Shown here one piece after another: positions 53,864 through 61,489 of a stretch of 64,000 nucleotides of DNA. Below the pieces are notes generated by a model. That model saw nothing but the letters and a program-made list of their open reading frames with translations. It made no database searches and was not told the origin of the DNA. The stretch comes from Psychromicrobium silvestre (lineage in GTDB: Bacteria > Actinomycetota > Actinomycetes > Actinomycetales > Micrococcaceae), in assembly GCF_013408295.1 (NCBI RefSeq), contig NZ_JACBYQ010000001.1:310001-374000 (forward strand), given 5' to 3'. Both the position numbers and the translations under genes were made by a program. The stretch's first letter is position 1; the number at the start of each line of letters is the position of its first letter.

Positions 53864-53924
53864 CCACTGAAATTCGGATCTCAGTGGGACCAGGCATCAG
53901 GTCCCACTGAGTAGCTGAACTCGG
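53864..53924. repeat. Intergenic palindromic repeat, family I copy B
   Basis: CCACTGA (53864) pairs with TCAGTGG (53881), and TCAGTGGGACC (53881-53891) pairs perfectly with GGTCCCACTGA (53900-53910). CCACTGAGTAGCTGAACTCG then leads to GGTGGGGCCCGC, which pairs back to the GCGGCCCACCCC start. Two alternative hairpins share the central arm. Confidence 0.65.
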
Positions 53925-53984
53925 TGGGGCCCGCTTGAGGCTCGAGCAGAGCCAGACCAGCCAGGCAGAACTCGGCCAAGGCGT

Positions 53985-53990
53985 TAGGCT
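53985..53990 (+). promoter_or_regulatory. Probable -10 element, leaderless promoter of the first Eis-like gene
   Basis: TAGGCTTGTTTGGGTG places the GTG at 53998 at the transcription start. It closely resembles the hisI start region. Confidence 0.55.
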
Positions 53991-53997
53991 TGTTTGG

Positions 53998-55320
53998 GTG
54001 AAGATCATTAGCGAAGCGACCCCCGATTTTCCCTACCAACTACGTACCTGGACAAGCACCGAATCGATCGACTCCGCGGGAAAGGTCGATGAACCCGCCA
54101 AAGCCTGGAATCGCGCGGTGATCCAAGGGTTCCATGGGGCGGAACCTGAAGAGCAAGCGCAAGAAAAAATAGTTGCCAGTATCGCCAAGGATCAGCAACA
54201 AATCTATGCGATCTATCCCTCCGAAATCCGGCCGGGAAGCCTGCCCGCAACAGACCCTGTTGCTACCTATAGTTCCTTCGTGGGCACGCTCAACGTTGGA
54301 GAGGCGTTGCTGGCGACCGATATGATCACCGCGGTCACGGTGCGGCCCAGCCACCGCCGCAGGGGGATTCTCTCCCGAATGATTTCAACGGATTTGACCG
54401 CGGCTAAGGAACAGGGCGTTCCGATGGCCGCACTAACCGCCTCCGAGGCAACCATTTATGGCCGCTTTGGCTTCGGAGAAGCCAACAGATACCGTTCGAT
54501 TACCGTCGATACCTCCCTCGGGTTTGCGCTGCGGTCAGCTCCGGTGGGCACCGTAGAACTGGCCCCGGCGGACACCGCAGGGCAGGTTCAAGCCGAACTT
54601 TTCAAGTCCTTCCACGCCGCGACCTTCGGCTCAATCTCTCGCCCTGACCACTATCGGGCGATGGTTTCCGGGGAGTGGACCTTTGACAATCCCGAACGGG
54701 ATAGCAAGGTCAGAGTGGCGGTCCACTACGCCGTTGACGGAAGCATCGACGGTTATCTGAGCTATAAACATCTGGGCTATCAGAGTCAACCGGTCACCCT
54801 TGAGGTGATCGATCTGCTGGCGCTGAATCCGCAAGCCTATTTGGCACTCTGGCAATTTTTGGCGGATGTTGACCTTTCGTCCGCAGTGAACTGGGACGGC
54901 GCGCCAGCTAATGATCCCTTGCTCTGGGCGCTGGCGGATTCACGCCGCTATAAGGTGAATCGAGAGGTTGATTCGCTCTGGCTACGGCCGCTCGATATAC
55001 CGGTGTTACTGAACGCCCGGCGTTACTTTGGAGCGGGTCAGATTGTGCTCAAGGTCAATGATCGGCTCAACCTGGCGGCGGGCAGATTCGCTCTGACCGT
55101 TCGGGATGGAAAGGGGCACACCGAGGTACTGTCGGCTGAGGGGCCAGCCGATATCGAGATGGATGTCGCGGCGTTGGGCTCTCTTTATCTCGCCGGGGTC
55201 AGCGCCAGAACTTTGTGGGAAGCCGGGCGACTGGATTTCGGAACCGAGGCAGCCGCCGTCGAACTCTTTGACGAGATTTTCCGCACTCCGGTGCAGCCGG
55301 TCAGTAGGACGGACTTCTGA
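53998..55320 (+). CDS. Eis-like GNAT acetyltransferase (first of a tandem pair)
   Basis: The 440-residue protein has the Eis layout: an N-terminal GNAT domain with ITAVTVRPSHRRRGILSRM (acetyl-CoA loop), a second GNAT-like half and a C-terminal sterol-carrier-like domain ending with an acidic carboxylate region. Eis proteins acetylate several amines of aminoglycosides and other amines; the target here is unknown. The GTG at 53998 gives MKIISEATPDFPY; the upstream open frame lies before the -10 TAGGCT. It overlaps its paralogue in TGATG. Confidence 0.9.
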   Translation: MKIISEATPDFPYQLRTWTSTESIDSAGKVDEPAKAWNRAVIQGFHGAEPEEQAQEKIVASIAKDQQQIYAIYPSEIRPGSLPATDPVATYSSFVGTLNVGEALLATDMITAVTVRPSHRRRGILSRMISTDLTAAKEQGVPMAALTASEATIYGRFGFGEANRYRSITVDTSLGFALRSAPVGTVELAPADTAGQVQAELFKSFHAATFGSISRPDHYRAMVSGEWTFDNPERDSKVRVAVHYAVDGSIDGYLSYKHLGYQSQPVTLEVIDLLALNPQAYLALWQFLADVDLSSAVNWDGAPANDPLLWALADSRRYKVNREVDSLWLRPLDIPVLLNARRYFGAGQIVLKVNDRLNLAAGRFALTVRDGKGHTEVLSAEGPADIEMDVAALGSLYLAGVSARTLWEAGRLDFGTEAAAVELFDEIFRTPVQPVSRTDF

Positions 55321-56615
55321 TGAGCTTTGACGAACTGTACGAAATCCGCAGATTCCCGGCGGCTCGCAAGGGCGAGCCCGGTTACGAACAAGCAGTTGAA
55401 TGGATTCGAGCGGTCAATCGTGGCTTCCATCAGCCCAAGCGTTCCGAGGAGCAGATCGAATCGGCACTTAAGGTCAGAATCGTGGACCGACGCGAGCAGA
55501 CCGGGGTGTACCAACGGCAGGCGGTGGCACCGCACTCCTTCGGGGCTGAGGCGCCGGTGGCCACTTTCGGAACCCTGCGCAAAGAGGTCAATATCGGGTT
55601 TGGCAGGATGCTATTAGCACAGTTGGTGACGGCGGTGACCGTCCGGGCTAGCCATCGACGGCGCGGCATTCTGAGTCGGGTGATGCACGAGGACCTTCAG
55701 CGGGCCAAGCAGGATGGGCTCGCGCTGGCTGCGCTGAACGCCTCCGAGGCGGTGATCTACCGACGCTTCGGCTTCGGGGTGGCCACCAAGGAACGCCATA
55801 TTAAGGTTGACGTTGGCCCGCGCTTCTCGCTGCGACATCGTCCGATTGGCACCGTCGAGGGGGTGCCGCGGCAGGTTCTGCTTGATCTGGCGCCGGAAGT
55901 TTTCAGTCATCAGCATGTTCGCAGCCCAGGCTCGATTGATCGGCAGGAGAGCTATCGGTATCAGGCGGCTGGCTTTGGTCCCTGGGCGATCGATGAGGAT
56001 GAAAACGTGCTCAGCGCCCTGCATTACGACGTCGATGGGCAGGTAGACGGGTACGTCTCCTATCTGTTCCAAGGCTGGGACAGCAAGCCGCAGACGATGT
56101 CGATTATTGACCTGGCGGCCGCGAACGATGGTGCTTACCTGGAGTTATGGCGATACCTAGCGTCGCTCGACCTGGTGGAGCAGATCGAGTGGAGTAAAGC
56201 ACCGAATGACGATCCGCTGGAATGGGCTTTGGAGGATCGTCGCTGCTTGCAGGTGCAAGAGGAAAAGGACATGCTGTGGCTGCGTGTCCTGGATGTTGCC
56301 CAGGCCTTGGAGGCTAGGAAATACTCCGCCGACGGCGAGCTCAGCTTGCGGGTCGAGGACAGGCTAGGCCTCAGTGCCGGGAACTTCGTGCTCACCGTGC
56401 AGCAGGGGGAACCCCATGTGCGGCTTGAGGCGGGGGAGCGGTCCGTGGATCTGAGTCTCGATATAGCGGAGCTGGCTTCGATCTATCTGGGCGGGGTGTT
56501 GCCTAGCACCTTGCTCGCTGCCGGCCAGCTTACCGAGCACACTCCCGGATCCGTATTGCTGGCACAAAGGATGTTTGCGCTGGAACGAACACCCTTCTGC
56601 GCAACTCATTTTTGA
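55320..56615 (+). CDS. Eis-like GNAT acetyltransferase (second of a tandem pair)
   Basis: The 431-residue protein is a diverged paralogue of the gene before it. Both have VTAVTVRASHRRRGILSRVM, ALNASEAVIYRRFGFG, a WSKAPNDDPLEWAL-like block and the C-terminal SCP2-like domain. It also has the C-terminal residues TPFCATHF in place of the paralogue's SRTDF. Eis enzymes form hexamers, so the two may mix. It is translated from the stop codon of the first gene. Confidence 0.9.
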   Translation: MSFDELYEIRRFPAARKGEPGYEQAVEWIRAVNRGFHQPKRSEEQIESALKVRIVDRREQTGVYQRQAVAPHSFGAEAPVATFGTLRKEVNIGFGRMLLAQLVTAVTVRASHRRRGILSRVMHEDLQRAKQDGLALAALNASEAVIYRRFGFGVATKERHIKVDVGPRFSLRHRPIGTVEGVPRQVLLDLAPEVFSHQHVRSPGSIDRQESYRYQAAGFGPWAIDEDENVLSALHYDVDGQVDGYVSYLFQGWDSKPQTMSIIDLAAANDGAYLELWRYLASLDLVEQIEWSKAPNDDPLEWALEDRRCLQVQEEKDMLWLRVLDVAQALEARKYSADGELSLRVEDRLGLSAGNFVLTVQQGEPHVRLEAGERSVDLSLDIAELASIYLGGVLPSTLLAAGQLTEHTPGSVLLAQRMFALERTPFCATHF

Positions 56616-56687
56616 GACTTGCTTGGAGGCTACCTCCGGGTGGCTGCTCGGAGTTCGGTTCCGCTTGCTGAGAACTTGTCATGTGTT

Positions 56688-56716
56688 TTGCGTTACTTGC
56701 CTCTTCCAACTAGACT
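56688..56716 (+). promoter_or_regulatory. rpsA promoter
   Basis: TTGCGT (56688-56693), 17 bases, TAGACT (56711-56716). Transcription should start near 56723, giving a leader of about 65 bases before the rpsA ATG. Confidence 0.75.
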
Positions 56717-56787
56717 AAACGGGCGTGTATTGCGCGCATTCAGTCAAGCTTTACCCACCAAACAATCCAAATCGGAGTCCCTACTAC

Positions 56788-58263
56788 ATGACCATCACCA
56801 CCCCAGAAAAGACCAGTACCCCTGTCGTTGCGATCAACGATATTGGTACTTCTGAGGATTTCCTCGCCGCTATTGATGCCACCATCAAGTACTTCAATGA
56901 CGGCGATCTCGTCGAAGGAACCGTCGTCAAGGTTGACCGTGACGAAGTTCTGCTCGACATCGGCTACAAGACCGAAGGCGTCATTCCTTCCCGTGAGCTC
57001 TCCATCAAGCACGACGTCGACCCTTCCGAGGTCGTTTCCGTTGGCGATGAGGTTGAAGCCCTGGTGCTCACCAAGGAAGACAAAGAAGGCCGCTTGATCC
57101 TGTCCAAGAAGCGCGCGCAGTACGAGCGTGCCTGGGGCGATATCGAGAAGGTCAAGGAAGAAGACGGTGTGGTCACAGGTACGGTTATCGAGGTTGTCAA
57201 GGGCGGCCTGATCCTGGATATCGGTCTGCGTGGCTTCTTGCCTGCTTCGCTGGTGGAAATGCGTCGAGTCCGCGACTTGGCTCCGTACATCGGTCAGCAG
57301 ATCGAAGCGAAGATCATCGAGCTCGACAAGAACCGCAACAACGTGGTGCTGTCTCGCCGTGCTTGGCTCGAGCAGACTCAGTCCGAGGTTCGTTCGACCT
57401 TCCTCAACAAGTTGGAAAAGGGCCAGGTTCGTCCCGGCGTCGTTTCCTCCATCGTCAACTTCGGTGCCTTCGTGGACCTGGGCGGCGTGGACGGACTCGT
57501 TCACGTTTCCGAGCTGTCCTGGAAGCACATCGACCACCCCTCCGAGGTTGTCGAGGTTGGCCAGGAAGTCACCGTCGAGGTGCTCGAGGTCGATTTGGAT
57601 CGCGAGCGGGTTTCGCTCTCGCTCAAGGCTACGCAGGAAGATCCGTGGCAGACCTTCGCCCGCACGCACGCTCTGGGCCAGGTTGTCCCGGGCCGGGTGA
57701 CCAAGCTGGTTCCCTTCGGTGCGTTCGTACGCGTCGAAGACGGCATCGAGGGCTTGGTTCACATCTCCGAGCTGGCCGTCCGCCACGTGGAGCTGGCCGA
57801 GCAGGTTGTCTCCGTGGGCGACGAGCTGTTCGTCAAGGTCATCGACATCGATCTGGAACGTCGTCGGATCTCGCTCTCGCTCAAGCAGGCTAACGAGGGT
57901 GTTGACCCCGAGTCCACCGAATTCGATCCGGCACTCTACGGTATGGCCGCCGAGTACGACGAAGAAGGCAACTACAAGTACCCGGAGGGCTTCGATCCGG
58001 AGTCCAACGAGTGGCTTGAGGGCTTCGAGACCCAGCGCGCTACCTGGGAGCAGCAGTACGCTGAGGCTCAGACCCGCTGGGAAGCTCACAAGAAGCAGGT
58101 TACTCAGCACGCTGCGGACGACGCCGCCGCCGAGTCCGAGGGCAGCAGCGAATCCGCTGCGACCAGCTACTCTTCCGCTGTCGAGACGCCGACCGAGGAC
58201 GCCGGTACCCTGGCTTCTGACGAAGCTCTCGCCGCACTGCGTGAGAAGCTGACCGGAAACTAA
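56788..58263 (+). CDS. rpsA: 30S ribosomal protein S1
   Basis: S1 binds mRNA on the ribosome. The 491-residue protein has four S1 domains, beginning near residues 35, 125, 207 and 294. Each carries the GxVxxhxxxGhhVxh pattern, e.g. GVVSSIVNFGAFVDLGGVDG and GRVTKLVPFGAFVRVEDGIE. An acidic tail (about 385-491) follows. The ATG at 56788 begins MTITTPEK and has GGAG 11 bases upstream; the frame reaches back to a GTG at 56725. Actinobacterial S1 usually has four domains, so the length is normal. Confidence 0.97.
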   Translation: MTITTPEKTSTPVVAINDIGTSEDFLAAIDATIKYFNDGDLVEGTVVKVDRDEVLLDIGYKTEGVIPSRELSIKHDVDPSEVVSVGDEVEALVLTKEDKEGRLILSKKRAQYERAWGDIEKVKEEDGVVTGTVIEVVKGGLILDIGLRGFLPASLVEMRRVRDLAPYIGQQIEAKIIELDKNRNNVVLSRRAWLEQTQSEVRSTFLNKLEKGQVRPGVVSSIVNFGAFVDLGGVDGLVHVSELSWKHIDHPSEVVEVGQEVTVEVLEVDLDRERVSLSLKATQEDPWQTFARTHALGQVVPGRVTKLVPFGAFVRVEDGIEGLVHISELAVRHVELAEQVVSVGDELFVKVIDIDLERRRISLSLKQANEGVDPESTEFDPALYGMAAEYDEEGNYKYPEGFDPESNEWLEGFETQRATWEQQYAEAQTRWEAHKKQVTQHAADDAAAESEGSSESAATSYSSAVETPTEDAGTLASDEALAALREKLTGN

Positions 58264-58281
58264 TCCGGTAACTGGTTCCAT

Positions 58282-58322
58282 CGGCGGGTCGGCACTTTCG
58301 AGTGCCGGCCCGCCGTGTTTTA
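58282..58322 (+). terminator. Terminator of rpsA
   Basis: CGGCGGGTCGGCACT pairs with AGTGCCGGCCCGCCG with a tight loop, followed by TGTTTTAA. Confidence 0.92.
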
Positions 58323-58334
58323 ACCCTGTCTAAT

Positions 58335-58414
58335 GGTTCGGGATAGCCCGCCGACTTCGGGATAGGTCACTGTCCCGTCACTGGGCTATCCCGAAGCCAG
58401 TGGACCATCCCGAA
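58335..58414. repeat. Intergenic repeat, family II copy 2, nested palindrome
   Basis: GGTTCGGGATAGCCC is mirrored by GGGCTATCCCGAAGCC, and CTTCGGGATAGGTC by GGACCATCCCGAA. Four related units in alternating orientation form nested hairpins after the rpsA terminator. A partial copy lies at 43533. Confidence 0.65.
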
Positions 58415-58426
58415 AAGAGGTGCACC

Positions 58427-58840
58427 ATGATTTCTACTGAATGGATCAGCGTGATCCGCCCCGATGACCGTGAGGTGGTTGGCTATCTGGAGATGGTCGA
58501 CGACGGCTTCGTACCCTATGATCTGCTGGGTCGCCAGGTGTACGGGGAGACGCCGCTGCCCTATCAGGAAGCGGAAGAACTATTGATCGAGCGCGGTCTG
58601 AGTTACCTAGCCTCGCGCTGGAAACTTGAGGTTGAGGATGCCGACGAACCCATCGATGTGGTGATCAAGGAGATCAGTCCCGAGCGAGTGATCTTGATTA
58701 GCGACGACTATCAGTATGGCAAGGCCATAGGAACGCCTTTTAGTCTGGAGCTTCCGGAGAACTCTGGGCGACTCCAGCCGGGAGCCCCGGGAGCTACCGC
58801 CAGGTTTATTAATGCCGTTCCTGGCTACGGCAAGGGCTGA
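58427..58840 (+). CDS. Conserved hypothetical protein
   Basis: The 137-residue protein is acidic and mixed alpha/beta, with EWISVIRPDDREVVGYLEMV at the start and RVILISDDYQYGKAIGTPFS near the end. I do not recognise a family; similar proteins are known to me only as actinobacterial hypotheticals between rpsA and coaE. GAGGT lies six bases before the ATG at 58427. It ends 15 bases from the convergent GNAT gene and has no detectable motifs for catalysis or DNA binding. Confidence 0.75.
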   Translation: MISTEWISVIRPDDREVVGYLEMVDDGFVPYDLLGRQVYGETPLPYQEAEELLIERGLSYLASRWKLEVEDADEPIDVVIKEISPERVILISDDYQYGKAIGTPFSLELPENSGRLQPGAPGATARFINAVPGYGKG

Positions 58841-58855
58841 TCGGGAAGTCTTGGA

Positions 58856-59407
58856 TTAGCCCTTCTGGAGTTCTAGCCGGACGGTGACCAGTTCGCCGTC
58901 GAAAGCTTCCTGTCCGTTGAAGGCGGCGAGAAGGGCGCGGGCGGCGAGATTCCCTCGAGTGGTTTTTGCTAACAGCGTGCTGGCTCCTAGCTTGATGACC
59001 TCGGCCTGGAGAAGCGCAAAGGCAGCCGAAGCCATTCCCCGGCCACGGCTGTTCCGTGCCAGCCAAATCCCGGTTTCCAATTCGGAATTTTCATCCTGCG
59101 CCAGTCTTATCGAGCCGCGGGGAACACCGTTCTGGCAGATTGCCCAGGTAAGGCAGCGCGCAGGTCCATCCAATCCGGCTCGGGCTGCCCGGTGGAATTC
59201 ATAGAACCAGGCTAATCGTTCAGGGTTCCAGCCTTGCTGCCACTTTTGGCTGTCCGCCTGAGCAGCACCCAGCGGGGGAGTGACTTCGTCCGCGCTGGCG
59301 TTCGTTAGGGCTACCTCTGCCAGCAGGCCGAGCATCTCCTCGTCCACCGGGAGCAGTTCGATGTTCGATACCGGTTCCGCCGACCGTGATTTTCCGGACT
59401 CGTCCAT
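58856..59407 (-). CDS. GNAT-family N-acetyltransferase
   Basis: The 183-residue protein contains ELETGIWLARNSRGRGMASA, the acetyl-CoA loop (R/Q-x-x-G-x-G/A) of GNAT enzymes, and AFALLQAEVIKLGASTLLAK. It resembles RimJ/RimL-type protein acetyltransferases, but the substrate cannot be named. The ATG at 59407 lies seven bases after TAGACT with no ribosome site, so it is probably leaderless. Confidence 0.88.
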   Translation of the reverse strand: MDESGKSRSAEPVSNIELLPVDEEMLGLLAEVALTNASADEVTPPLGAAQADSQKWQQGWNPERLAWFYEFHRAARAGLDGPARCLTWAICQNGVPRGSIRLAQDENSELETGIWLARNSRGRGMASAAFALLQAEVIKLGASTLLAKTTRGNLAARALLAAFNGQEAFDGELVTVRLELQKG

Positions 59408-59413
59408 CGCACC

Positions 59414-59419
59414 AGTCTA
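59414..59419 (-). promoter_or_regulatory. Probable -10 element, leaderless promoter of the GNAT gene
   Basis: TAGACT on the minus strand, then GGTGCG, then ATG. The start codon is at the predicted first transcribed base. Confidence 0.6.
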
Positions 59420-59506
59420 AAACCGCGATCTCATCCTTTGGGCTGAATTCGGCTGGAAACTGGAGGAAAACCGTGGTCGAGACTGCTGGATTAGAGCTCG
59501 GACGGG

Positions 59507-59512
59507 TACTTT
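59507..59512 (+). promoter_or_regulatory. Probable -10 element of the kinase gene
   Basis: TACTTT, then GGAAAC, then ATG at 59519. GGAAAC is too close to serve as a normal ribosome site. Confidence 0.45.
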
Positions 59513-59518
59513 GGAAAC

Positions 59519-60829
59519 ATGCGAGTTGTCGATATCTGCGCCCGGAGTCGGGGAGCGGTAATCTGTGCTTTGCTGTTTCTAGGATTTGAAAGCTGGAGCA
59601 TTTCGCAGATATACGGACAACTGAGTCTGCTGTCCTGGATCGATATTCTTAACCCTATTCCGTTGTTCATTATGGCGATTGCAATTTCGGCAAAATTTTG
59701 TCGGAGCGCCCTGGCAGTCATCGTTGTGGTTATCTGTGGGCAATTGCTGTATACCTTCCCTTTGTTTTCCTTTGTGACCTGGTATGGCTACTTCGCGATT
59801 GCTCCAGTGGTGTTTTTTGTGGCCTACAACGGAGCTCGATCAACTCGCTGGGCAGCTCTCGTGGTTGCTCTGGGGTCGGCAGCGGCCATTGGTGTACTAC
59901 TGACATCTCGGCAGTACAGCGGCGGAATCGGTGTGATCAAACCACCTAGCAACTGGCCAGGAACTATTGAGATGTTGGGGGTTTACGCCGTCCAGGTTTC
60001 CACCTTCATGATTATTTCTGTAGTGCCCTGGCTGCTTGGGATGTTCCTTCGCTCGGTGCGGGAGCGGGCACTTTTATCAGCAGAGACAGCTCAGACAAAG
60101 GCGAAGCTACAGAACGCCGAAGTGGAACTTGTGGTGACCCAGGAGAGGAACCGGATCGCCAGGGATCTGCACGATGTTTTGGCTCATTCTCTCGCCGTGG
60201 TGGTGGCTCAGGCCGACGGTGCTCGATACATCGGTAGCCTGCGGCCGGAAGCTGTGGAACGCGCCCTGACGGAGATCTCGAACGCAGCTCGCAACGCCCT
60301 GATCAATGCGCAGAACGTGATCGATGACGTACGCCGTGGTGATGTCACAGCGCCACAGCCGGAGCTTGCCGAGTTACCGGCTCTGCTTCGGGACATGCGT
60401 GACTCGGGGTTGTTGCTGCATCGCGAAGATCGCGGTACCCCCGGGGAATTCGCTGGGATTCAACAACTGGCGATCTACCGGATTTTCCAGGAATCATTGA
60501 CGAATGTACTCAAACACGGCGGCCGAGGATCTTCGGTGACCATTCGCTGTGATTGGGAGGGCGATGGTCTCGCCTTGATGATCCGATCGAGTTCACCGCA
60601 ACTAGACCAGGTGCTGCCGTCTTTGCCCGGGACCGGTCGCGGCATCCCGGGTATGCAGGAACGGGCTGTTGCCGCTGGTGGCAGCTTGAGTGCGGCACCG
60701 GACGGGACCGGATTCAAGGTCTCAGCATTCGTTCCGTATCCGGAGGCATCCGAAGCCTCAGGAAGAGTTGTCGTGACAGCAGGAAACACGGCTCACGGGC
60801 TGCCCTCTGTCAGCAACGGCACACTATGA
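59519..60829 (+). CDS. Sensor histidine kinase (NarL/DesK type)
   Basis: The 436-residue protein has about five membrane helices in its first 175 residues, a helical linker, the phospho-acceptor His218 in RIARDLHDVLAHS (HisKA_3) and an ATP-binding HATPase domain (about 310-410: ESLTNVLKHGGRG and GTGRGIPGMQERA). With no extracellular domain of size, it may sense membrane state or an intramembrane ligand. It overlaps the regulator gene by four bases (ATGA). Confidence 0.92.
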   Translation: MRVVDICARSRGAVICALLFLGFESWSISQIYGQLSLLSWIDILNPIPLFIMAIAISAKFCRSALAVIVVVICGQLLYTFPLFSFVTWYGYFAIAPVVFFVAYNGARSTRWAALVVALGSAAAIGVLLTSRQYSGGIGVIKPPSNWPGTIEMLGVYAVQVSTFMIISVVPWLLGMFLRSVRERALLSAETAQTKAKLQNAEVELVVTQERNRIARDLHDVLAHSLAVVVAQADGARYIGSLRPEAVERALTEISNAARNALINAQNVIDDVRRGDVTAPQPELAELPALLRDMRDSGLLLHREDRGTPGEFAGIQQLAIYRIFQESLTNVLKHGGRGSSVTIRCDWEGDGLALMIRSSSPQLDQVLPSLPGTGRGIPGMQERAVAAGGSLSAAPDGTGFKVSAFVPYPEASEASGRVVVTAGNTAHGLPSVSNGTL

Positions 60830-61485
60830 CCATCAGCGTCATGCTGGTAGATGACCAACCTTCGTTCCGAGCCGGGATCCAGATGCTGATTGAATCGCAG
60901 CCCGATCTGCGTTTTGTCGGGGAGGCGGGTGACGGGGCGGAGGCGCTCAGAGTCGCGGCGGAGAGCCGTCCCGAGGTGATTTTGATGGACTTGCGGATGC
61001 CGGTGATGAACGGGGTGATCGCTACCGCGAAGTTGCTGGCGGACGCAGGACCAGAAGATCCGCCAAAGATCATTGCGCTAACCACCTTCAAACAGGACAA
61101 AGCTATTGTGGATGCGATGCGTGCCGGGGCTAGCGGTTATTTGCTCAAAAGTGCGGAGCCGGAATTTCTGCTAGCCACTATCCGCACCGTGCATCGCGGG
61201 CATGCCGTGATAGCCCCGGAGGCTGCTGCCGCGTTCTTCGACCGTTTGATCGGCGCTGGCAACGAGAGCGCTCCCGACCTTTCCAGCATTTCGATGCTTT
61301 CCGGACGTGAACAGGAGGTGTTTTTCCTGGTGGCCCGAGGACTTGGCAATGTGGAGGTAGCCCGTGAGCTCTTCCTCTCCGAAGCGACGGTGAAGAGTCA
61401 TGTACGTAGCACCTTGTTCAAGCTGGGGCTGAAATCGCGGGTTCAGATTGTGGCCTTCGCCTATCAGCACAAGCTCATAGACTGA
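60826..61485 (+). CDS. LuxR/NarL-family response regulator
   Basis: The 219-residue protein has a receiver domain with Asp55 in VILMDLRMP, Thr and Lys in ALTTFKQ and GYLLKSAEPE, and a C-terminal LuxR helix-turn-helix (LSGREQEVFFLVARGLGN and LFLSEATVKSHVRSTL). It is the cognate regulator of the adjacent kinase, its ATG lying over the kinase stop. The frame open from 60553 is inside the kinase gene. No obvious target transporter lies beside the pair, so its regulon is not visible here. Confidence 0.94.
   Translation: MTISVMLVDDQPSFRAGIQMLIESQPDLRFVGEAGDGAEALRVAAESRPEVILMDLRMPVMNGVIATAKLLADAGPEDPPKIIALTTFKQDKAIVDAMRAGASGYLLKSAEPEFLLATIRTVHRGHAVIAPEAAAAFFDRLIGAGNESAPDLSSISMLSGREQEVFFLVARGLGNVEVARELFLSEATVKSHVRSTLFKLGLKSRVQIVAFAYQHKLID
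61478..61483 (+). promoter_or_regulatory. Probable -10 element, leaderless promoter of coaE
   Basis: TAGACT, partly inside the regulator stop region, then GAGGTC and the ATG at 61490. Although GAGGT could act as a weak ribosome site, it is only one base from the ATG. Confidence 0.5.
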
Positions 61486-61489
61486 GGTC

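Noticed and set aside
56740-58281. 513-codon open frame antisense to rpsA
   Set aside because: It mirrors the strong codon bias of rpsA, lacks family features and ribosome site, and covers a certain S1 gene.
58335-58414. CRISPR-like array after rpsA
   Set aside because: The units alternate in orientation, are too short and have no constant spacers; they form nested palindromes.
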